This document shows positions 15,357 through 21,357 of a DNA stretch of 21,357 bases, piece by piece. Made by a program: the position numbers and the translations under genes. Position 1 is the stretch's first letter. Each line of letters opens with the position of its first letter. The stretch lies in NCBI GenBank assembly GCA_002314755.1, contig DCHC01000049.1, positions 1 through 21,357 of the forward strand, written 5' to 3'. The DNA is from Faecalibacterium sp. UBA1762 (GTDB taxonomy: Bacteria; Bacillota; Clostridia; Oscillospirales; Ruminococcaceae). The notes beneath the pieces were generated by a model. It did no database searches, was not told the DNA's origin, and was given only the letters and a program-made list of their open reading frames with translations.

Positions 15357-16236
15357 TTTTTCTTTCACCCTCCCATTGTTTTGCCATCTGTATGCTGATC
15401 AGGCCCTGTACCGCGCCATTGTTCAGTTTTTCTTTGGTAAACGCTGCCGTGACCGCTGTTTTTCCTCGTGGAGTCTGTAACACAGCTCCGGTTGCCGGTA
15501 CCATAAGAGTCCCTGTAGCGGTATGTATCGGCAGAAAATACCACCCGGCAGGTGGATTAGCCATTTTGCCGGAGTATAGATTTTCCATACAGTTTTTCAG
15601 TTGCAAATATGTTGCTTCGCACCGGTTACCCTGGCGTATTGTTCCCGAAAAAGAAAGCAAAAGTGTCGGCCGGTTCAGCAAAAAATCCCTTCCGGAAAAA
15701 CCGGTGTCCGGCAAAAGGGATATCACTACCGGCGAAAAGCCTTTTATCCACACGGTGCCCTTTACCACCTGCACGGAAGAGGGCCTTTCAAAACACAGCA
15801 GCGCCAGCCGGAACAGCGCGTACATCACCAGAATACAGCCAACCAACAGCATTGGCGATACATCATAATAAAAGGTATTGTTTTGCCGATAGATGCCAAC
15901 CGCTGAAAATTGCGTGACCGCAAGAAGCACCAGGCCGGAATAGCCCGTATTAAACAAAAAGAACCACACCCAGGCACGGATAAACTGACACAACCGGTCA
16001 AACCGCATAGCTGTCAGCAGAGTAGCCGTTCCGCTGACTGTTTTACAAACAAACTGCAACGGCAGATTCATTGCCGGCAACAAAAAAATCAATGCGCTGA
16101 TTCCGCCCACGCCAGCCCCGAGAACAAGGCGGAAACGGCCTGTCGTCACCCCTGCAGCAGCTGCTGTCCCTAACAACAGAAAATAGTCTATGATCCAGTT
16201 GACGCAGATCAAAATATCCAGGTATACCGTGTACAT
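15178..16236 (-). CDS. spoIIGA: SpoIIGA, membrane aspartic-type protease for pro-SigE
   Basis: SpoIIGA is the sporulation-specific protease that cleaves pro-SigE in response to SpoIIR from the forespore. The N-terminal half is hydrophobic with about five membrane segments and the family-like start YTVYLDILICVNWIIDYFLL. The C-terminal domain has the DTG active-site triad at 177-179 (Asp177). The usual DTGN and following DP pattern is replaced by DTGFSGRDF, so the site is divergent. The family-like C-terminus ends near NGAVQGLISIQ (273-283). The frame stays open to residue 352, running 179 nt into sigE out of frame with a low-complexity basic tail. ATG 16236 has AGAGAGGAC about 12 nt upstream. 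Position before sigE and topology make the call firm despite divergence. Confidence 0.9.
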   Translation of the reverse strand: MYTVYLDILICVNWIIDYFLLLGTAAAAGVTTGRFRLVLGAGVGGISALIFLLPAMNLPLQFVCKTVSGTATLLTAMRFDRLCQFIRAWVWFFLFNTGYSGLVLLAVTQFSAVGIYRQNNTFYYDVSPMLLVGCILVMYALFRLALLCFERPSSVQVVKGTVWIKGFSPVVISLLPDTGFSGRDFLLNRPTLLLSFSGTIRQGNRCEATYLQLKNCMENLYSGKMANPPAGWYFLPIHTATGTLMVPATGAVLQTPRGKTAVTAAFTKEKLNNGAVQGLISIQMAKQWEGERKNEPNRKYSEKNPTLLQKPAGKVAKIKRSGVSLHSFRRGAASAADNPAGGKPVCRPGGRG

Positions 16237-16424
16237 ATTGTTTGTGTGTCCTCTCTTCCAAATTGGTTCTGTGCCGCCTTTCTCCGATCAGCGTTATGAT
16301 CCAAACCGACCGTGACGGACAGTATACTGACCGGAATAATACCTCGTGCCGATATCCCTGAACCAGTATATTATTTACCCGTTGAAAAAACTGCCACAAC
16401 CTGACACCGACGCCTTTTTTGTGC
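16237..16424 (-). other. spoIIGA upstream region without assigned gene
   Basis: This 188-nt stretch between the terminator of the upstream operon and spoIIGA must hold the spoIIGA-sigE promoter. Minus-strand candidates are TAATAT (16374-16369) and TATACT inside a 10-nt palindrome CAGTATACTG (16320-16329), but neither has a convincing -35 box at 17 nt. In B. subtilis spoIIG is driven by SigA with Spo0A and an unusually long spacer, so a poor match is expected. No clear Spo0A box (TGTCGAA) was recognised. Confidence 0.4.
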
Positions 16425-16451
16425 AAAAAAAGAGACCAAACGGTCTCTTTT
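16425..16451 (-). terminator. Rho-independent terminator after the comEA-like gene
   Basis: On the minus strand AAAGAGACC pairs perfectly with GGTCTCTTT around the loop GTTT, followed by a T run (16430-16425). It lies 52 nt past the comEA-like stop and ends the sepF-to-comEA transcription unit. Confidence 0.9.
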
Positions 16452-16503
16452 CTTCGTCTGTTCATATGTAGAGAAAGCAACGCGCAATGTTTCGCCGACG
16501 GTA

Positions 16504-16890
16504 TCAGGAAAGACTGATATGCGGCAGCAACTTTTGCAACGTTTTTTCACCGATGCCCTTCACCAGCAGCAACTCTTCTATATGAGAAAAACCGCCGTGC
16601 TCGTTTCGCCATGCGATAATTGCCGCTGCCTTGGCCTCGCCGATTCCGGGCAGACTGCACAGTGCAACCGCGTCTGCACTGTTGATATCCACTTTTCCAT
16701 CTCTGGAATAAGCCTCTTTCACCGTCTGAATTGCGTAATCCTCCGACCATGTGTTCCACAGGGGATACCGGATAAAATTGCCTGCTAATACACAGATAAA
16801 AGCAACGCACAGCACCGCAACAGGGCAACTGATGCGGCTACGCCTGGCTTTTTCCGGTTCTGTACCCATCTGCGTCTGCATAATACTCAC
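16504..16890 (-). CDS. Small ComEA-like helix-hairpin-helix protein, membrane anchored
   Basis: The product (128 aa) has a short cytoplasmic N-terminus, one membrane segment (about 22-40, SCPVAVLCVAFICVLAGNF), and a C-terminal domain with two helix-hairpin-helix motifs: VDINSADAVALCSLPGIGEAKA and FSHIEELLLVKGIGEKTL. These match the DNA-binding C-terminal domain of ComEA, which binds incoming DNA outside the cell during competence. The SLBB/soluble middle domain of canonical ComEA is absent, so this is a minimal form; uptake, nuclease-related or other DNA roles remain open. The GTG at 16890 overlaps the stop of the HAD gene (GTGA). An ATG at 16881 lies 9 nt further in, about 11 nt after GGAAAG, and may be the actual start. 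No other competence genes are in the window. Confidence 0.8.
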   Translation of the reverse strand: MSIMQTQMGTEPEKARRSRISCPVAVLCVAFICVLAGNFIRYPLWNTWSEDYAIQTVKEAYSRDGKVDINSADAVALCSLPGIGEAKAAAIIAWRNEHGGFSHIEELLLVKGIGEKTLQKLLPHISLS

Positions 16891-17726
16891 AGCTTTCCGT
16901 CACCTGTTTTAATATCGCACAGGGCGTTCAACACCTTAGCAACGCCCCCTTGTGTGCAGGAATCCGAGGTCAGCCTTGCGGCACGCCTTATGCGCCGGGG
17001 AGCATTGGCAACCGCCACGCCGAAACCCGCACGCCGAAGCATCTGCATATCATTGTCATAGTCGCCGAATGCCAGACTGTATGACGGCTTAACCTTTAAC
17101 ACCGCACACAACTTTTGCAACGCCGAACCCTTATCAATACCGGCTGGCAATATTTCAAAATAGCAGTCCTGTGTCCGTTGAAAAATCAGCCTGTCAGATC
17201 CCGTCATCTGTTTTTTGCAGTATTTTTCAGCTGCAAGACAATCCTCCGGTGAACCGGCCATCAACACCTTAAACCACTCTCCGGGGACCTTATCCACATC
17301 CGCCAAAATGGCGGTGAAATGCTCATCATCCAGATGCTTTTGGGTGTAGTCATTGGCACGGACAATATAGGTCTCCAGATTATCCGACATAATTTCTACG
17401 CCGAGGCCCGGAAAATCGGCAAGTAATTGGTTCAAGGCAGTTTTTGCCTGCTCCGCTTCCAAATAATGGGCATCCAATACCTTTTGGTTTTCATAGTCCC
17501 AAATCAAGGCGCCGTTCAACAGAATAAGCGGGGCGTTAACCGGAACCTGGCTGAGATATCTTTCACCGGAGGGAATGTTTCTGCCGGTTGCAAGGGTAAA
17601 AACGCCCCCCAACGAGCAAAAGCGTTGTATTGCCTCCAAATTCTGCAACGGAACGCCGTTTTCAACCGTTAATAGCGTATTATCTACATCACTCACCGCC
17701 AAAAAGCCGGAAAGAGGCTGCTGCAT
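16887..17726 (-). CDS. Cof-type HAD-IIB hydrolase (sugar phosphate phosphatase-like)
   Basis: Cytoplasmic HAD-superfamily phosphatase of the Cof subfamily, 279 aa, normal for the group. Motif I is DVDNT (13-17), with Asp13 the expected nucleophile. Motif II is TGR (47-49, ATGR), motif III is Lys199 in DKGSAL, and motif IV is GDYDND (221-226), all intact. The type IIB cap lies between them. Substrates in the family are mostly sugar phosphates, flavin precursors or pyridoxal phosphate, and the sequence does not decide. ATG 17726 has AAAAGGAGTAAGG upstream. It sits 3 nt after rluD and overlaps the comEA-like gene by 4 nt, so it is tightly co-transcribed, but the neighbours do not suggest a pathway. 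Confidence 0.88.
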   Translation of the reverse strand: MQQPLSGFLAVSDVDNTLLTVENGVPLQNLEAIQRFCSLGGVFTLATGRNIPSGERYLSQVPVNAPLILLNGALIWDYENQKVLDAHYLEAEQAKTALNQLLADFPGLGVEIMSDNLETYIVRANDYTQKHLDDEHFTAILADVDKVPGEWFKVLMAGSPEDCLAAEKYCKKQMTGSDRLIFQRTQDCYFEILPAGIDKGSALQKLCAVLKVKPSYSLAFGDYDNDMQMLRRAGFGVAVANAPRRIRRAARLTSDSCTQGGVAKVLNALCDIKTGDGKL

Positions 17727-17729
17727 ACC

Positions 17730-18713
17730 TTACTCCTTTTCTGTCAAACAACTGTAATCTGAATCATTGCAAACCGATTCCGGCTGCAATTCCAGCCGCT
17801 GCAGAAAATCGGTAAAATACACCGGAAGAGGTGCATCAAACGCCATGGGTTTTGCCGTAATGGGATGTATAAAGGTAAGGTGAGCCGCATGCAGACACTG
17901 ACCCTGCAGTTCAGCTATCACCTTTTTGGGGCCGTAAATACCGTCACCTGCTATCGGATGACCGATGCTGGCCATATGAACACGAATCTGGTGAGTTCTG
18001 CCGGTCTCCAACCGGCACTCAATATATGAAAAGCCGCCACCTTGTGCCAAAACACGCCAGTGAGTAGTCGCCTGTCTGCCATCTGAAACACCAGCCTTCA
18101 TCTTTTTTCTATCTGCCGGATCCCGCCCGATCGAGCTGTTTACGGTTCCCTCCGGAACCTTAAAACCGCCGTAACACACTGCACGGTAGATGCGCGCAAT
18201 ACGGTGACCTTCTAACTGAGCGGCCAGCCCCAAGTGTGCCTCGTTGGTTTTGGCAACCACCAAAAGGCCGCTGGTATCCTTGTCGATACGGTGTACAATG
18301 CCCGGCCGGATTTCTCCGTTGATACCGGAAAGCTGTCCCTTACAGTGCCAAAGCAACGCATTGACCAGAGTTCCGTCCTCGTTACCGGGTGCGGGATGCA
18401 CCACCATACCTTTGGCCTTATTGATTACCAGCAGATGTTCATCCTCATATATCACATCAATAGGAATATTCTGAGCCACAACGGCAATCTCAACCGGTGC
18501 AGGGCGTACAAGATACACCGTATCTCCCGATTTGACCTTGTAGCTTTTTGGGGGACATTTGCCGTCAAGCTGAACATTGCCCTGCTCCACCAGCTGTTGG
18601 GCTGCATTTCGGGTCAACCCCAGCACTTGAGCAGTCAAAAATGCATCCAACCTCTGACCGGCATCCGCCCCAGTAACATATAACTCCACTGTCTCAGACT
18701 GTGTTTCCGTCAT
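17730..18713 (-). CDS. RluD-family 23S rRNA pseudouridine synthase
   Basis: The 327-aa protein has an N-terminal S4 RNA-binding domain (about 16-75, RLDAFLTAQV and LVEQGNVQLDGK) and the RluA/RluD catalytic domain. The active-site motif is HRIDKDTSG (141-149) with catalytic Asp144, and GRTHQIRVHMASIGHPIAGDGIYG lies towards the end. Homologues convert uridines in helix 69 of 23S rRNA (RluD), while B. subtilis YlyB, next to lspA, is the syntenic equivalent; the exact target is not shown. ATG 18713 has AGAGGGGGAC upstream. It follows lspA, as in many Firmicutes, with a 59-nt gap. Confidence 0.94.
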   Translation of the reverse strand: MTETQSETVELYVTGADAGQRLDAFLTAQVLGLTRNAAQQLVEQGNVQLDGKCPPKSYKVKSGDTVYLVRPAPVEIAVVAQNIPIDVIYEDEHLLVINKAKGMVVHPAPGNEDGTLVNALLWHCKGQLSGINGEIRPGIVHRIDKDTSGLLVVAKTNEAHLGLAAQLEGHRIARIYRAVCYGGFKVPEGTVNSSIGRDPADRKKMKAGVSDGRQATTHWRVLAQGGGFSYIECRLETGRTHQIRVHMASIGHPIAGDGIYGPKKVIAELQGQCLHAAHLTFIHPITAKPMAFDAPLPVYFTDFLQRLELQPESVCNDSDYSCLTEKE

Positions 18714-18772
18714 TCCGGTCCCCCTCTAAAGGCTGCCGCACAGCGTCCGTGTTTTGTTCCATTTTCACTTCT

Positions 18773-19252
18773 TCAACCTTTGTTCGGTTTTTTTGCCTTC
18801 CACGCGGCTATTCTTTCCTCAAACAAAATGCCGACAGCCAGGCAGCAGCAACCCGTGACGATAAAGCAATCTGCCATATTATAGATGGCATACTCCATAT
18901 AGATCACTTCAAAAAAATCCACCACAATCCCGTTGAGAACACGGTCAATCAAATTGCCGATACCGCCACCCAGAATAAGGGTCAGCCCCCATCGCACAAA
19001 ATTGTTCGGATATTTTTTTAATACCAACAAGACCAAAATCACTGTCAACGCCAGTGCGGTAAAGATAATCAGCATTTTCTGTTTGCCGGCAAAAATGCTA
19101 AATGCTGCGCCGTCATTTACAATATATGTCAATTGCAAAATACCCGGCAAAAACGGCAAAGTGCCCGCCGCCTGTAATACAGTAGACGCCCACCACTTTG
19201 TGAGTTGATCAATTATTACAAGCAAAACAACGCTGCCAAAGGTCAACCACAT
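18773..19252 (-). CDS. lspA: LspA, lipoprotein signal peptidase (signal peptidase II)
   Basis: Integral membrane aspartyl protease that removes signal peptides from prolipoproteins after lipidation. ATG 19252 (159 aa) is preferred: it has GGGAGG 7 nt upstream and gives the normal N-terminus MWLTFGSVVLLVIIDQLTKWW. The frame also opens at a GTG (19306) with its own AGAGGGGTGA, which would add 18 polar residues. The catalytic aspartates are Asp103 in GNLIDR and Asp128 in YNMADCF. NDGAAFS (about 46-52) is the other conserved family motif. Four membrane segments are seen. It lies between divIVA and rluD, the usual Firmicute order. Confidence 0.95.
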   Translation of the reverse strand: MWLTFGSVVLLVIIDQLTKWWASTVLQAAGTLPFLPGILQLTYIVNDGAAFSIFAGKQKMLIIFTALALTVILVLLVLKKYPNNFVRWGLTLILGGGIGNLIDRVLNGIVVDFFEVIYMEYAIYNMADCFIVTGCCCLAVGILFEERIAAWKAKKPNKG

Positions 19253-19336
19253 ACCCAATCCTCCCACTCGTCCGGAATAAAACGGAAAAGGAGAGGGATG
19301 CTGCACATATGTCAGTCACCCCTCTTTATTGTAAGC

Positions 19337-19930
19337 TTATTCAAACAGGGAATCTGCCCTATTCTCCGGTTTAAGCTCAAAAGCCATATCCGGCACTTCT
19401 TCCTGGGCGGTCTGCTGCTCGGTCTCCGTCTGCTGTTTCGGTAGCTCCTGCTCTTCACGAATCTCCTCCCGGTGGACAGCCGGCTCCGGCAAAGTACTTA
19501 AAGATTCAATATGTTGACGGTACAGTGCCAGAATACTGCTCTTAAAGCGTCCGATTTCCTCCTGCAGACGGGCAAGATCATTCTTCTGCTGTTCAATCTG
19601 CAGCGATGCCTGACCCTCCATAGCCTGGGCCTGTGTCTGTGCCTCCCGGACAATCTGCGTAGCACGGGAGGTAGCCTCTTGAATAATATTGTCCCCCATA
19701 CGCTGAGCGTTCAACAACGCCGCCTTCAGGTTATCCTCATCCTTGCGGTAATCGGACACCTTTTGGGCAAGATAGCGGATCTTCTCCTCTGCTTCCTTCT
19801 TTTCTGTCTCCAGTATCTCCAACTGGTCAGCCACCTGAGTCAGAAAAGCATCTACATCCTCTGTACGGTAGCCACGCATACCTTTTTCAAAGGTCACATT
19901 ACGGACATCCTGCGCTGTTAATTTCTCCAT
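19337..19930 (-). CDS. divIVA: DivIVA-family cell pole and septum protein
   Basis: Cytoplasmic coiled-coil protein that recognises curved membrane at septa and poles. The N-terminal membrane-binding domain is KLTAQDVRNVTFEKGMRGYRTEDVDAFL, which matches the DivIVA consensus (F..G..GY...VD.FL). Long coiled coils span about 30-75 and 85-150 (many Gln, Glu, Ala and Lys heptads). The last 45 residues are Glu/Gln/Pro-rich and probably disordered. It is 197 aa. ATG 19930 has AAGGAGAAAG upstream. It lies 24 nt after ylmH in the ylm-divIVA order typical of Firmicutes. In relatives DivIVA also helps chromosome anchoring at sporulation. Confidence 0.95.
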   Translation of the reverse strand: MEKLTAQDVRNVTFEKGMRGYRTEDVDAFLTQVADQLEILETEKKEAEEKIRYLAQKVSDYRKDEDNLKAALLNAQRMGDNIIQEATSRATQIVREAQTQAQAMEGQASLQIEQQKNDLARLQEEIGRFKSSILALYRQHIESLSTLPEPAVHREEIREEQELPKQQTETEQQTAQEEVPDMAFELKPENRADSLFE

Positions 19931-19954
19931 AGCTTATTCTTTCTCCTTATCCAA

Positions 19955-20722
19955 TTACCCGATAAATTTCTCTGCCTGTAGCCACAACCTGCCCTTACGG
20001 CTTTCGCCACCGATCTCCGCAATACGGAAATGACCGTAGCCACGGACAGAAAAACTATCCCCGGCCTCTACGGCAGTATGCGTGCTGGATAGTGTCACAC
20101 CACATAATAGCACGGCGCCCCGCTCTATCAATGCGGCGGCATCTCCCCTGGAAACACGTAACAAGGCCGCCAAAACAGTATCTGCCCGCAACGATGCCAC
20201 ATTCAGCCGCATCGGCTCCACAGCCTGCTGCCAGTTTTCATATTCCTGTATGTCAGCGGTTTCCAGGTGTACAGGACACCTACCAACACTAATCAACTCA
20301 CGAAACAGGAAATCCGCCATCTTCTGCTCGACAAAACAGATCGCACCGTCCTGCACCACTAAAATATCCCCGATGCACTCTCTTTTTATTCCCAAACCCA
20401 TCAAAGCGCCCAGATAATCCCTGTGGGAGGGTGGCTCCTCGCCCGGATAGCAACGGATTCGAATTGCGGAAAGCGGAAAATCTTCCGGCTGAAGCGGCCA
20501 TTCTGACAGCCCCAACAGCCACCGACGGGCGGCTTTGAACCCGCCCCAAAAGTTCACATTAACATCATAGCGGTTTAACTGCGCCTGAGCAAGGCTTCTG
20601 CCGCGTTCGTCTAAAAAGCCCAAAAAACGTAATCCACCACCCCGGACAGCGGCAACTGCCTCCTGAACACGACGAACCAGTGTCTGCTCTTCCGGTGTGC
20701 AGGGCGGAATATATCCTCTCAT
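19955..20722 (-). CDS. ylmH: YlmH-family S4 domain RNA-binding protein
   Basis: Protein of 255 aa with an N-terminal alpha/beta region (LRFLGFLDERGRSLAQAQLNR), a middle part typical of YlmH (HRDYLGALMGLGIKRECIGDILV) and a C-terminal S4 domain (about 176-245, VSRGDAAALIERGAVLLCG). YlmH is part of the sepF-ylm-divIVA group and has been linked to ribosome quality control by binding stalled peptidyl-tRNA ribosomes; here that is by family only. ATG 20722 follows the sepF stop by 12 nt with no clear ribosome binding site, suggesting coupling to sepF translation. ylmG (YggT family), often between sepF and ylmH, is missing. Confidence 0.93.
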   Translation of the reverse strand: MRGYIPPCTPEEQTLVRRVQEAVAAVRGGGLRFLGFLDERGRSLAQAQLNRYDVNVNFWGGFKAARRWLLGLSEWPLQPEDFPLSAIRIRCYPGEEPPSHRDYLGALMGLGIKRECIGDILVVQDGAICFVEQKMADFLFRELISVGRCPVHLETADIQEYENWQQAVEPMRLNVASLRADTVLAALLRVSRGDAAALIERGAVLLCGVTLSSTHTAVEAGDSFSVRGYGHFRIAEIGGESRKGRLWLQAEKFIG

Positions 20723-20734
20723 GCCGGCTACAGG

Positions 20735-21184
20735 TCAGGACAGAAATGCGCCGCTGCTCTCCAACTCATCAATCAGATCCCCCACAATATCCACATTGAA
20801 TGGGGTGATGATGTAGGTTGCGGCAGCAACACGCTTTATTTCGCCGTTGTTGGCATAGGCAACACCGGAAAGAAAATCCACCAGGCGGCGGGAGACCTCT
20901 TTATTGGTTGATTCCAAATTCAGCACCACTGTCCGCTTTGCGTTCAGATGGTCGGCAATGGTACTGGCATCGGCAAAACGCTCCGGCTTGACCAGAACAA
21001 CCCGAAGCTGTGTTGTCGTATTGATGTTTACCACTTTATTTTTACGGGTGCCGGCATCCGGCTCAAAACGAGAAGCATTATTCTCCTCGGTCTGTGCGCG
21101 GCCGGAGATGTAGGAATCCTCACCCTCTTCGTAATCTTCCTCACCGTCAAAACCAAAAAACTTTTTTACTTTATCAAAAGCCAT
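20735..21184 (-). CDS. sepF: SepF, FtsZ-ring membrane anchor
   Basis: Peripheral membrane protein that tethers and bundles FtsZ filaments at the division site. The 149-aa product begins with an amphipathic membrane-binding helix (FDKVKKFFGF) and an acidic linker (EEDYEEGED). The SepF core follows from about residue 58 (LRVVLVKPERFADASTIADHL, then RTVVLNLE, then RRLVDFLSGVAYANNGEIKRVAAATYIITP). ATG 21184 has GAGGAGG 9 nt upstream. It is the first gene of the leftward unit and has its own promoter 93-121 nt upstream. Confidence 0.96.
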   Translation of the reverse strand: MAFDKVKKFFGFDGEEDYEEGEDSYISGRAQTEENNASRFEPDAGTRKNKVVNINTTTQLRVVLVKPERFADASTIADHLNAKRTVVLNLESTNKEVSRRLVDFLSGVAYANNGEIKRVAAATYIITPFNVDIVGDLIDELESSGAFLS

Positions 21185-21276
21185 TGTGCAAGAAACCTCC
21201 TCAACACTTCACTGAATATGTTCCATTAGACCTGTGGAAACCGTCTGCTATTTTTTAAACTTTTATATACCTCTTT

Positions 21277-21305
21277 ATTATCACTTTTTCCGGCTAAAAT
21301 GTCAA
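21277..21305 (-). promoter_or_regulatory. SigA-type promoter of the sepF unit
   Basis: On the minus strand a consensus -35 TTGACA (21305-21300), a 17-nt spacer and -10 GATAAT (21282-21277). It precedes sepF with a leader of about 85 nt. The remaining 52 nt to the window edge show no gene that I can support. Confidence 0.85.
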
Positions 21306-21357
21306 GCACAGTTTTTTGCAGAAAAAAGTCTGTATGTAGCGTTACAATAGATGTGAG

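Noticed and set aside
16237..16424. Spo0A box or long-spacer promoter for spoIIGA
   Set aside because: Only loose resemblances (TTGTGG with a 20-nt spacer to TAATAT) and no good TGTCGAA; not strong enough to list as a promoter.
16043..16480. Minus-strand frame of 145 codons across the spoIIGA start and its upstream region
   Set aside because: It overlaps the well-supported spoIIGA N-terminus in another frame and reads through the terminator region, with no family features.
1..21357. CRISPR arrays, insertion sequences, tRNA or rRNA genes, prophage genes
   Set aside because: No regularly spaced repeats, transposase-like frames or RNA gene signatures were seen on reading both strands.

Overview
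The window is a bacterial chromosome segment with every recognisable gene on the minus strand, so it reads from high to low coordinates. It suggests an anaerobic, endospore-forming Firmicute of the class Clostridia, probably Oscillospiraceae/Ruminococcaceae-like. The reasons are the division and cell wall (dcw) cluster beside spoIIGA-sigE, a sepF-ylmH-divIVA group, a MurE with the meso-diaminopimelate signature DNPR, and AGGAGG-type ribosome binding sites. The taxonomic placement is inference. There are no tRNAs, rRNAs, insertion sequences, prophage genes or CRISPR arrays.

Layout in the direction of transcription. (1) 21305-16425: a strong SigA-type promoter drives sepF, ylmH, divIVA, lspA, an rluD-type pseudouridine synthase, a Cof-type HAD phosphatase and a small membrane-anchored ComEA-like helix-hairpin-helix protein, closed by a clear intrinsic terminator. 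(2) 16424-14616: a leader, then spoIIGA (pro-SigE processing protease) and sigE (mother-cell sporulation sigma factor), whose reading frames overlap by about 180 nt. sigG, which often follows sigE, is absent. (3) 14533-10703: a separate promoter and a palindrome-rich leader precede an unusual cytoplasmic protein (thioredoxin-like domain, glycosidase-like barrel, C-terminal beta-sandwich). A membrane-anchored M23/LytM peptidase follows, then a strong terminator. (4) 10670-1: the dcw operon, with a SigA-type promoter and a triple MraZ operator, then mraZ, rsmH, ftsL, a SpoVD/PBP2-type transpeptidase, murE, an internal promoter, murF, an mraY homologue, ftsW and murG (cut by the window edge).

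Together the genes cover division-site assembly (SepF, DivIVA, FtsL, FtsW, class B PBP), peptidoglycan precursor synthesis (MurE, MurF, MurG) and a switch to sporulation (SpoIIGA, SigE). The most striking points are: the mraY-position protein has lost nearly all catalytic residues of its family although its fold and position are kept; murD is missing from its usual place; a three-domain glycosidase-like protein of unknown role sits between sigE and the dcw cluster behind its own elaborate leader; and spoIIGA runs far into sigE out of frame.
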